A stretch of DNA of 64,000 nt from assembly GCF_001610895.1 (NCBI RefSeq), contig NZ_CP011273.1, positions 1,240,001-1,304,000 of the forward strand. Reading direction: 5' to 3'. The notes beneath the pieces were generated by a model. It had not been told where the DNA came from. It did not search any database and saw only the letters and a program-made list of their open reading frames with translations. Of the stretch, positions 28,699 through 36,030 are shown in pieces. The number at the start of each line of letters is the position of its first letter. Position 1 is the first letter of the stretch. The position numbers and the translations under genes are program-made. This DNA is from Planctomyces sp. SH-PL62 (lineage in GTDB: Bacteria > Planctomycetota > Planctomycetia > Isosphaerales > Isosphaeraceae).

Positions 28699-30027
28699 TC
28701 AGACCCGCCAGGCCTCGCGGAAGGGGCGGGTGCGCAGGCCGTTCGCCTCGTCGTCGTTCACGAAGGCTTCCTTCACCGGGTCGAATTCGAGCTTTCGACC
28801 CAGGATCCAGGAGGAAGCGGCGGCGTGGCAGGCGATGTGCGATCGCCGCATGACCTCGGCGTTGGCCGCCGGCTTCTCGCGAGACTTGATGCAGTCCAGC
28901 CAGTTCCGCGCGTGGGCGCCCACGTCGAGTCCGCTGTCGTGGCCGCCGGAGGGGAGGTCCTTGATCTTGGATTTGAGCCCGCCGGGCTGGATCTCGACGC
29001 CGCCGTTGTCGCCGGTCTCGACCCAACCCTCCTCGCCGACGAACCGGACCGGGCAGGTGCCCAGCGAGGTGATCCAGCCGGTGCGCTCGCCGAACGGGGT
29101 CTTGAGGAAGTCGAGGATCAGTTCCACGCCGTTGGCGTATCGGGCCGTGATCCGGGTCTCGGACGGCTCGAACGAGATCGGCGTGGTGGCGTCGGCGTCG
29201 TTCGCCCACTGGCAGAGGTCGACGGTGTGCGCGCCCCAGTCCAGGAGTCTGGCGCCGGAGTCGAAGTCGTACTGCCCGCGCCATCGGCCCTCGACGTAGG
29301 CGTGGTTGTAGGGCCGCCAGGGGGCGGGGCCGAGCCAGAGGTCCCAGTCGACCACGTTGCGGTCGGGCGTGGGCTCGCCGGGGAGCCACTGGGTCTCGAT
29401 CGAGGGGGTGTAGACCGAGGCGTAGAGGGTCTTCAGCTTGCCGAGCTTCCCGGACCGCGCGAGGTCCACGGCGAACCGGAAGTTCGGCACGCTCCGGCGC
29501 TGGGTCCCGGCCTGGAAGACCCGGCCGGTCTCCCGGATCGCGTCGGCGAGCTTCTGGCAGAGCTCGATGGTCAGTCCGCAGGGCTTCTCGCTGTAGACGT
29601 CCTTGCCGGCGCGGGCGGCCAGGATCGAGGCGTGGGCGTGCCAGCGGTCGCCGGTGGCGATGAGCACGGCGTCCACGTCCTTCCGGTCGAGGACCTCGCG
29701 GAAGTCGTGGAGCGACGCGCAGGCTTGGTCGCCGTAGTGCTCGTCGACCCGGGCCTTGGCCGCGTCGCGCCGCTTGGCCTGGACGTCGCAGACGGCGACG
29801 CAACGGACGTCCTTCTGGGCGAGCATCGGCCCCAGGTCGTACGTGCATCGCGGGCCGTAGCCGATCACCCCGAGGCCGATCCGCTCGCTCGGCGCGACCG
29901 CGCCCCCCTTGCCCAGCGCGCTCGCGGGGACGATGGTCGGGAAGCTCGCGGCGGCCCCCCAGGTCGCGGCCGTCGTCAGGAAGCCTCGACGGCTGGAACC
30001 GGACCTGGCGTTCACGTCGTTGGTCAT
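28699..30027 (-). CDS. Gfo/Idh/MocA-family oxidoreductase with Tat signal
   Basis: 442 aa. A twin-arginine signal ('SSRRGFLTTAATWGAAASF') precedes a Rossmann domain ('IGLGVIGYGPRCTYD', 'CVAVCDVQAKRRD', 'DAVLIATGDRWHAHASI') with the family motif 'EKPCGLT'. The C-terminal half is the substrate-binding alpha/beta domain ('LDWGAHTVDLCQWA' carries the Asp/His region). This exported subfamily is greatly expanded in planctomycetes. It is thought to oxidise or epimerise sugars with a tightly bound NAD(P), but the substrate cannot be read from sequence. It is divergent from the substrate-binding protein at 30202. Confidence 0.92.
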   Translation of the reverse strand: MTNDVNARSGSSRRGFLTTAATWGAAASFPTIVPASALGKGGAVAPSERIGLGVIGYGPRCTYDLGPMLAQKDVRCVAVCDVQAKRRDAAKARVDEHYGDQACASLHDFREVLDRKDVDAVLIATGDRWHAHASILAARAGKDVYSEKPCGLTIELCQKLADAIRETGRVFQAGTQRRSVPNFRFAVDLARSGKLGKLKTLYASVYTPSIETQWLPGEPTPDRNVVDWDLWLGPAPWRPYNHAYVEGRWRGQYDFDSGARLLDWGAHTVDLCQWANDADATTPISFEPSETRITARYANGVELILDFLKTPFGERTGWITSLGTCPVRFVGEEGWVETGDNGGVEIQPGGLKSKIKDLPSGGHDSGLDVGAHARNWLDCIKSREKPAANAEVMRRSHIACHAAASSWILGRKLEFDPVKEAFVNDDEANGLRTRPFREAWRV

Positions 30028-30201
30028 TCTCGGGTCCTCGGCGGCTAGGGAAGGGGGACCGTCCTCGCACTCCGCCGACTTTAGCCCGCCCGGGCCGCCC
30101 GATCAACGCCCCGCATCGCCCGCTTGACGCGGCCCCGGTCGGCCCTTAAGTTCGATGACTTCTGTCAGAGATCGGCTCCGAGGCTCGTGCGGAGGCTTGC
30201 G

Positions 30202-31233
30202 ATGCGCCAGGTGACTCTCGGTTTGCGGCTCGCGGGCTTCTCCCTCCTGGCGGGCTTCGGGCTCGCCGGGGTGGCGAGGGCCGAGGATGGGTCGGTCGTG
30301 GTGTACTCGGCGCTCGACCGCGAGTTCTCGGACCCGATCCTCAAGGACCTGGCCGGGCGTGAGGGCCTGAAGCTGCGGCCCAAGTACGACGTCGAGAGCA
30401 CGAAGACGGTCGGCCTGGTGAATGCGATCGTGGCGGAGTCGGTCAACACTCGCTGCGACCTGTTCTGGAACAATGAGATCCTGAACACGATCCGGCTCAA
30501 GCGGAAGGGGCTCTTGAAGCCCTTCCAGCCCTCCGCCGCCGGCGACGTTCCCGCGACGTTCAAGGACCCGGACGGCACCTGGTATGGGTTCGCGGCCCGG
30601 GCGCGGGTGCTGATCGTCAACACCCGGTTCGTCCCCAAACCCGAGCGTCCGCGGGGGATCGCCGACCTGGCCTCGTTCCGCTGGAACGGCAGGGTGGGGA
30701 TCGCCAAGCCCCTCTTCGGCACCACCGCGACCCACGCCGCCTGCCTCTTCGCCGCCTGGGGCGACGCCAAGGCCAGGGACTACTTCAAGAGCCTGAAAGC
30801 GAACGACGTCCGAGTCCTCGCCGGGAATCGCCAGGTCGCCGCGGCGGTCGCCTCGGGCCAGCTCGCCTTCGGGCTGACCGACACCGACGACGCCATGCTG
30901 GAGGTCGAGGCCGGCGCGCCCGTCGAGATCATCTACCCGGACCGCGAGCCCGGCGGCCTCGGGACCCTGTTCATCCCCAACACGCTCGCGTTCGTCAAGG
31001 ACGCCCCCCACCCCGAGGCCGCCCGCAAGCTGGCCGACGCGATCCTCTCCTCCGAGGTCGAGAACCGCCTGGCCGACGGCCCGAGCGCCCAGATCCCCCT
31101 CCTCAAGTCCGCCACCCGGCCCGCCCGCGTCGAGACCCCGGCCACCATCCCCGCCATGCAGGTCGACTTCCAGGCCGCCGCCGACGCCTGGGACCGCGCC
31201 GCCGCCTTCCTGGCCCAGGAGTTCGCCGACTGA
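30202..31233 (+). CDS. Periplasmic substrate-binding protein, iron(III)/FbpA-like, orphan
   Basis: 343 aa from ATG 30202 (GGAGG 7 nt upstream; upstream in-frame ATG at 30124 lacks this and delays the signal peptide). Signal peptide 'LRLAGFSLLAGFGLAGVARA'. The mature part fits the type 2 periplasmic-binding fold of Fe(3+) binders: 'VVVYSALDREFSDPIL', 'DLFWNNEILNTIRL', 'GVA.. RVGIAKPLFGTTATHAA'-type hinge region and 'AFGLTDTDDAMLEVEAGAP'. No permease or ATPase gene is adjacent, so its transporter must be elsewhere or it functions alone. The metal ligands typical of FbpA (paired Tyr) are not obvious, so iron is a weak inference. Confidence 0.87.
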   Translation: MRQVTLGLRLAGFSLLAGFGLAGVARAEDGSVVVYSALDREFSDPILKDLAGREGLKLRPKYDVESTKTVGLVNAIVAESVNTRCDLFWNNEILNTIRLKRKGLLKPFQPSAAGDVPATFKDPDGTWYGFAARARVLIVNTRFVPKPERPRGIADLASFRWNGRVGIAKPLFGTTATHAACLFAAWGDAKARDYFKSLKANDVRVLAGNRQVAAAVASGQLAFGLTDTDDAMLEVEAGAPVEIIYPDREPGGLGTLFIPNTLAFVKDAPHPEAARKLADAILSSEVENRLADGPSAQIPLLKSATRPARVETPATIPAMQVDFQAAADAWDRAAAFLAQEFAD

Positions 31234-31756
31234 CCGACCGGGCCCCCCGAATTGGCTTCGATCGCGGCGGCCCGAAATCGAAGCCGTTCGACTTAAGAGT
31301 CTTATAGGAAAAGGTTTAAGGTGTAGGATTCGGCTTCGCTCGGCGATTTTCGCTAGTTCCGTGTCCCCGATTCGACTGCCGGGAGGGCCGCCGCCTCGGG
31401 CCTCCTCCGGTCGGCATCCGAATCGGCTTCCCGGCCTCGGGGGCTCGGCGCGGGCCGGAATCGGCTTCGTAAATTGGGTTCGATCGCCGGCGCCCGCGTG
31501 CCTGGGGTTCGTTGTAAGTCTATTTGCATTCGGGTTTTGTCGCTCGCGCCGGTCGCTGGAAATTGGCTTCGTTCGCGCACTTTTGATGAGTCCCGCGCAC
31601 CTGGATTCGCGCCGTGGGCTGGGATCGCGTCGACCGGCGGGTCGGGGAGGGGCGGCGATCGACGCAATCCCTCAAGGGTAAGGATGCACATTCCTCGGCG
31701 ACTGCGAATCCGGGGCCGGGAGCCGACTGGTAAGGATCGGCGCGGAGTTCGCGGCT
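31234..31756. repeat. Lower-GC intergenic stretch with recurring AAT(T/C)GGCTTCG motif
   Basis: 520 bp without a credible gene. The 11-mer core AAT[TC]GGCTTCG or a close variant occurs at about 31250, 31327, 31420, 31459 and 31560 in direct orientation, and once inverted at 31277 (atcgaagccg). Several copies are followed by TCGC or TCGATCGC. The part from 31290 to 31330 is notably AT-rich for this window (ttaagagtcttatagg). The function is unknown; it could be a decayed dispersed repeat or a protein-binding array. Confidence 0.5.
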
Positions 31757-32395
31757 TTACCGGACGATCGGCGACGGCCCCGGCCTGTCGTAATTGCTCA
31801 GGAACGTGGGGACCGAGACGCCGACCGAGGGGAGGGAGTTCCAGCTTCTCATCCCCGGTCGGGTCTGGACCATGTAGGCCCAGTGGCCGACCTGGGCGCC
31901 GGACGACGTGAGCGTGAACATCTGGTTCTCCATCGTCCACTGGCCATGCTTGCGGGTCATCTGGCCGTAACCCTGGACGACGTTCTCCGACGACGAGAAC
32001 GACAGGAGCAGCCGACCTTGCGGGGTCACCGTGCCCACCAGGGCCGAGCTGGTGGGCTCGCCCGACCCCAACTGCGAGACGGTCTCGCCCCAGAAGTAGC
32101 CGTTTCGATAGCCGCTGATGTGATAGACCGTCTGGTCGAGCACCGGGACGAGGGCGCCCGAAGCCGGATCGAAGATCGTCGCCGAGAGGTTGGGCGTCGG
32201 CACGTACCAGGTGGTGTCGGCCAGCCAGGACCACCGTCCGGCGGTGACCCTCGGGGCCGCGACATGCCGGGCCGAGGCGATCTCCGCCGCTCGATTCGCG
32301 ATCGGGGCCCTGGGCGTCGTGGAAAGGAGCAGGCGACCTTCAAGCGACTCCAGGGCGAGCCGAGGCCGACGCCGACGGGGAGGGGAATCCAGCAT
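31757..32395 (-). CDS. Hypothetical exported protein with planctomycete N-terminal motif
   Basis: 212 aa. The N-terminus 'RRRRPRLALESLEGRLLLS' is the basic-then-LExLExRxLLS segment found at the start of many large planctomycete extracellular proteins, where it acts as an export-related tag. The remainder is a single beta-rich domain ('WLADTTWYVPTPNLSATIF', 'YHISGYRNGYFWGETVSQL', 'GTVTPQGRLLLSFSSSENV'), reminiscent of lipocalin-like or small beta-barrel domains, but I cannot name a family. It is a lone gene between two repeat-filled intergenic regions. Confidence 0.8.
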   Translation of the reverse strand: MLDSPPRRRRPRLALESLEGRLLLSTTPRAPIANRAAEIASARHVAAPRVTAGRWSWLADTTWYVPTPNLSATIFDPASGALVPVLDQTVYHISGYRNGYFWGETVSQLGSGEPTSSALVGTVTPQGRLLLSFSSSENVVQGYGQMTRKHGQWTMENQMFTLTSSGAQVGHWAYMVQTRPGMRSWNSLPSVGVSVPTFLSNYDRPGPSPIVR

Positions 32396-33152
32396 GGTCG
32401 TTGTTCTCGCGTGGAAGGGGCCGGGCGGCGGACTCGGCCCCGAGATGCGACTTCGCGATGCCCGACGAGGCGCGGAGGGATTCCGATCCGCCTCGATGAC
32501 AATCTAGAGCATCGAACGTCGACGTGCGGAGCAAACGCCCGGAAATTCCCAATCGCGCCGGAACGATCCGACCATGTAGGACGCAGCCCGGCCTCTCGGT
32601 CGGGGATACCCCATGAGCGGGCGGAGCGGAACGGTCCTCCCCCTCGCGTGGGAAGACAGCCGCGAGCACCCTCGGGATTCGCAGTCCGGCCGCCTGAAGC
32701 GCCGATGGTTTCCGTGCTCAATATTCGTCTTCCCCCCTCGCGGGGGAAGACAGACCCCGCAGGGGTCAGATGAGGGGGAGGACCAGCACGGGAACCGCCG
32801 GGATTCGCGATCCGGCCGCCCGAGTTAACTCCGACGGTTCTCCTGCTCGTCCCCCCCCATCCGTCCCTGCGGGCCACCTTCCCCCGCGAGGGGGGAAGGA
32901 CGTGACGACGGGGAGGACGAACACGAACGCCGTCGGAATCCGCAGTCCGGCCGCTTGAAACGCCGGCGGTTTCCGTGCTCGTCCCCCGTCATCCGGCCCT
33001 GCGGGCCACCTTCCCCCGCGAGGGGGGAAGGACTTGATGATTCCGGACGCCCCTGCCGACGGTTTTCGTTCTCGTCGCCCTCCCGCGAAGGGAGAACGAT
33101 GAATGTGTGCTCGCCTCTCAATGTTCTTGACGGAGCAGGGCGGGGGCCACGT
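32396..33152. repeat. Intergenic cluster of REP-like palindromic elements
   Basis: At least three copies of one element fill this 757-bp gap, with a degraded copy near 32636. The plus copy is 32728-32778; inverted copies are 32846-32900 and 32979-33032. Each has a first hairpin (CTTCCCCC, 4-5 nt loop, GGGGGAAG), a second small hairpin (such as GACCCC-GCA-GGGGTC or GGCCC-TGC-GGGCC), then GGATGAGGGGGA. The DNA between copies also repeats (a cgcagtccggccgc block and a ggtttccgtgctcg block). No gene is seen. Confidence 0.75.
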
Positions 33153-34490
33153 CTACTTTTTCATCAGTTCGATGAGCTCGTCGAGCTTCTCTTCGACGGC
33201 CTTGATGCGGTGTCGCGCGGTCCTGTCCTCCGAATCGATGTGCACCATGCCGTATTCGACGTGGTAGTCGAGCCCCAGCCCGTTCAGGCCGCTTTCGAGG
33301 GCCGCGCCGATGGTCAGGCCGCCGACCGCCTGGACCGGCGAGGTCAGCGTGACGTCCGCTTTGGAGAGGCCCACCGGATCGACGTGGATGCCGATTCCCG
33401 AGTCGTCGCCGGTCGCCGTTTTGGCCTTGATGATTTTCAGGAGGTCTTCGAGGGGTGTCCCGTCCGGGATCTCGAAATCCCTCGGCCGGCGCAGGGCGTC
33501 CCGGGCCGCCTTCCCCCTGGCCGCGACCTGTTCGGGGGCGGGCCTGTTCTTCAACAGTTCCCTGATGTGTTCACGTTGCTCGGCCGGCAGGTCGTCCCCG
33601 GCTTTCACGATCGGGGCAGGCGCGGGCGGGTTCGCAGGTCGTTCCGCCTTCTCCGTCCCTGCCTGCTGGGCGAGCACGACGGAGCCGACGAGGCCGAGGG
33701 CCGCCAGCGAGGCGAGGGCGAGGGGCTTCCAGGATGAGAGGCTCATGGCGAGGATCGCTCCTTTCGCGAGCGAGGAGACCGAGCCGGGGAGGGACGAGAG
33801 CGAGCCGGCGGCGGCCTGGGCCAGCACGGTTTCGACGAGGCCGGCGGGCGGCCCCGCGAGGGCGAGCGATCCCGGCGCGGCGACGCCTCGCCGCGCCAGC
33901 CGAGCTTCGAGCCGCTTTCGGCCGCGGTGCAGTCGACCGCGCAGGGCGGGCTCGGAGATGTCGAGCGCCCGCGCGGCCTGCTCGTAAGAGAGCCCTTCCA
34001 GGCCGCAGAGGATGATCGGGCATCGATAGCGTTCGGGGAGCCGGTCGATCTCGGCGTGGATCGGGGCGGTCGCGTCCGGGGCCGGGTCGCGGGCGGCGTG
34101 GCTCGATAGGGACTCAGGATCGACGGGCCGGACGCGGGCCGATCGGCGGGCCGAACGTCGCCGCGCCCGCCGCGCGACCCGGAGCGCGACGCCGTGCAGC
34201 CAGGGGCCCAGGGAATCGGCCTTGCGGATCTCGTCGGCCCGGCGGATCAGGACCAGGAAGACGGCCTGGAACGCGTCTTCCGCCTCGCCCCGGTCCGGGA
34301 CCAGGCCGCGGCAGACCGCGAGGACCATCGGCCCGTGCCGCTCGACCAAAACGCGGAACGCCTCGCCGGAGCCGACCGAGCGGGAACGGTAGAGTTCCAG
34401 CAGGCGGGCGTCGGATCGCTCGCCGAGGACGCCCAGGGTCAGCAGCACGCCCAGGGGGTCGGCGGGCGTCGTTCGGGTCGGGGTCGTCAC
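33153..34490 (-). CDS. ECF sigma factor with transmembrane segment and C-terminal STN-like domain
   Basis: 445 aa from GTG 34490, chosen for a GGAGGAGG site about 9 nt upstream. Sigma region 2 is 'SGEAFRVLVERHGPMVLAV' through 'EDAFQAVFLVLIRRAD' and 'LGPWLHGVALRVARRA'; region 4 is 'LPERYRCPIILCGLEGLSY' to 'SEPALRGRLHRGRKRLEAR'. A membrane helix follows ('PLALASLAALGLVGSVVL', about residue 270), then a Pro-rich linker and an STN-like domain ('DGTPLEDLLKIIKAKT', 'GIGIHVDPVGLSKADVTL', 'GLDYHVEYGMVHIDS'). The predicted topology puts sigma in the cytoplasm and the STN-like domain outside. It is divergent from the thioredoxin gene at 34667. No anti-sigma gene is adjacent. Confidence 0.9.
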   Translation of the reverse strand: MTTPTRTTPADPLGVLLTLGVLGERSDARLLELYRSRSVGSGEAFRVLVERHGPMVLAVCRGLVPDRGEAEDAFQAVFLVLIRRADEIRKADSLGPWLHGVALRVARRARRRSARRSARVRPVDPESLSSHAARDPAPDATAPIHAEIDRLPERYRCPIILCGLEGLSYEQAARALDISEPALRGRLHRGRKRLEARLARRGVAAPGSLALAGPPAGLVETVLAQAAAGSLSSLPGSVSSLAKGAILAMSLSSWKPLALASLAALGLVGSVVLAQQAGTEKAERPANPPAPAPIVKAGDDLPAEQREHIRELLKNRPAPEQVAARGKAARDALRRPRDFEIPDGTPLEDLLKIIKAKTATGDDSGIGIHVDPVGLSKADVTLTSPVQAVGGLTIGAALESGLNGLGLDYHVEYGMVHIDSEDRTARHRIKAVEEKLDELIELMKK

Positions 34491-34666
34491 GATCCGGGCC
34501 TCCTCCTCTCCATCCGGTCGAATCCACCTATAGTGCCCGCCGGGGGGCGATCCTCGCGCGGATTCCTCGAGATTTCGGCAAAACTCTTTCGATACGCCCA
34601 TGACGGCTGTTACAGTCGTACGAGGTTGGTTCGCGTCGAGTCCGATCAACTTTCCAGGAGGTCGCC

Positions 34667-35656
34667 ATGAGGATGACGGGGGCCGGATCGTCGGGACGAA
34701 CGCTGGCGGTCGTCGCGTTCGGGGGCGTGCTGCTCGCGGGGTTCGCCGTCGGGGCGGACGGACCGGGCGGGAAGGAGTCGATCTATGACGCCAAGGCCGA
34801 CGCTCGCGCGGGGGTCGAGAAGGCGGTCGCGCAGGCGAAGAAGGACGGCAAGCGCGTCTTGCTGATGTTCGGCGGCGACTGGTGCGGCTGGTGCCACAAG
34901 CTGCACACGCTGTTTCGCGAGAACGGCGAGATCGCGCGCCTGCTCGCCTACGAGTACGCGCTCGTGATGATCGACACCGAGGCCCCGAACGCCCAGGAGT
35001 ACCTGAAAGAGGCTTCGAAGGGGCAGGACGGGGTCGGCTATCCGTTCCTCGCCGTGCTCGACGCCGACGGCAAGCTCCTCGTGGGCCAGAAGACCGACCC
35101 GCTGGAAGAGGGCGACCATCACGACCCGGAGAAGGTCAAGGCGTTCCTTGACAAGTGGAAGGTCGAGCCGAAGGACGCCGAGGCCGTGGTGAAGGACGCC
35201 CTGGCGCAGGCCTCGGCCGGTGACAAGCGCGTCCTCCTGACCTTCGGCGCGCCGTGGTGCGGCTGGTGCCACCGGCTCGAAGACTACCTGGCCCGGCCCG
35301 AGATCGCCGGGGCCCTCGCCGACGACCTCGTCGTCGCCAAGGTCGACATCGACCGCATGACCCACGGCCAGGAGGTGATGAAGCGTTATCGCCCGGAAGC
35401 CTCCGGCGGCATCCCCTGGTACGTCGTCCTCGACGCCAAGGGCGAGGCCCACGGCACGGCCGACGCCGACTTCGGCAACATCGGCTACCCGTTCGAGCCC
35501 AAGGAGATCGACGCCTTCCTGAAGCTCCTCGACTCCCAGCGCAAGCTGGAGCCCGCGCAGCTCGACACCCTCCGCAAGGGTCTCGAATCGGCCGCCGAGG
35601 CCATCAAGGCCGAGCAGGCGAAGCGCCGGGCCGAGACGGTCAAGAAGGCGGGCTGA
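34667..35656 (+). CDS. Exported protein with two thioredoxin-fold domains (CGWC)
   Basis: 329 aa from ATG 34667, with AGGAGG six bases upstream. Signal peptide 'VVAFGGVLLAGFAVGAD'. Two tandem thioredoxin domains each carry a CGWC active site: 'FGGDWCGWCHKLH' near residue 70 and 'FGAPWCGWCHRLEDYL' near residue 200, with cis-Pro regions 'VGYPFLAVLDADGKLL' and 'SGGIPWYVVLDAKGEA'. This DUF255/DsbD-gamma-like type reduces or oxidises protein disulfides outside the cytoplasm. It shares its promoter region with the divergent sigma factor, which could regulate it. A strong hairpin follows at 35670. Confidence 0.92.
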   Translation: MRMTGAGSSGRTLAVVAFGGVLLAGFAVGADGPGGKESIYDAKADARAGVEKAVAQAKKDGKRVLLMFGGDWCGWCHKLHTLFRENGEIARLLAYEYALVMIDTEAPNAQEYLKEASKGQDGVGYPFLAVLDADGKLLVGQKTDPLEEGDHHDPEKVKAFLDKWKVEPKDAEAVVKDALAQASAGDKRVLLTFGAPWCGWCHRLEDYLARPEIAGALADDLVVAKVDIDRMTHGQEVMKRYRPEASGGIPWYVVLDAKGEAHGTADADFGNIGYPFEPKEIDAFLKLLDSQRKLEPAQLDTLRKGLESAAEAIKAEQAKRRAETVKKAG

Positions 35657-35669
35657 TCCGGCTCGAGCC

Positions 35670-35712
35670 CTCCTCCTCATCCTCCCCCGAAGGCGGTCAT
35701 GATGAGGAGGAG
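35670..35712. terminator. Bidirectional hairpin terminator between convergent genes
   Basis: CTCCTCCTCATC (35670-35681) and GATGAGGAGGAG (35701-35712) form a perfect 12-bp stem with a 19-nt loop, 13 bases after the thioredoxin gene and 20 bases beyond the end of the convergent gene at 35733. Confidence 0.7.
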
Positions 35713-35732
35713 TTCATGTCAGGGCGTGAGGA

Positions 35733-36014
35733 TCAGGTGGTCGGCACCTTCTGGCCAGAATTCCTGACCCGCCAGAGCCGCACCAGGTCGATCAGCAGTC
35801 CGGCTGAGGGGACCGCGACGACGCACAACCAGAATCCGAAGCCGCGGAGCGACCGATCGTCGCCGAAGGCTGCGAAGATCGCGGCGATCGCGAGATAAGG
35901 GATCGAGCAGAAGCCGAGACGGACGGCCGTGCGCCGGAGGATGTCGCGGGAGCTTCGAGGAGGCAGGAGGTCGGCCGGGCGCAGTCCGAACAGGTTTCGC
36001 CGCTGGGGGTTCAT
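35733..36014 (-). CDS. Small two-helix membrane protein
   Basis: 93 aa. A basic N-terminus ('RRTAVRLGF') is followed by two membrane helices ('CSIPYLAIAAIFAAFG' and 'FGFWLCVVAVPSAGLLIDLV') joined by a short charged loop, with a basic C-terminus, so both ends should be cytoplasmic. No known family. It lies 16 bp downstream of mfd on the same strand and is probably co-transcribed with it. Confidence 0.7.
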   Translation of the reverse strand: MNPQRRNLFGLRPADLLPPRSSRDILRRTAVRLGFCSIPYLAIAAIFAAFGDDRSLRGFGFWLCVVAVPSAGLLIDLVRLWRVRNSGQKVPTT

Positions 36015-36030
36015 GGACGGGCTTCCTCTC

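Noticed and set aside
32396-33152. CRISPR array
   Set aside because: Repeats are few, differ in orientation, and contain nested hairpins with unequal spacing; no cas genes are near. They fit a REP-like element.
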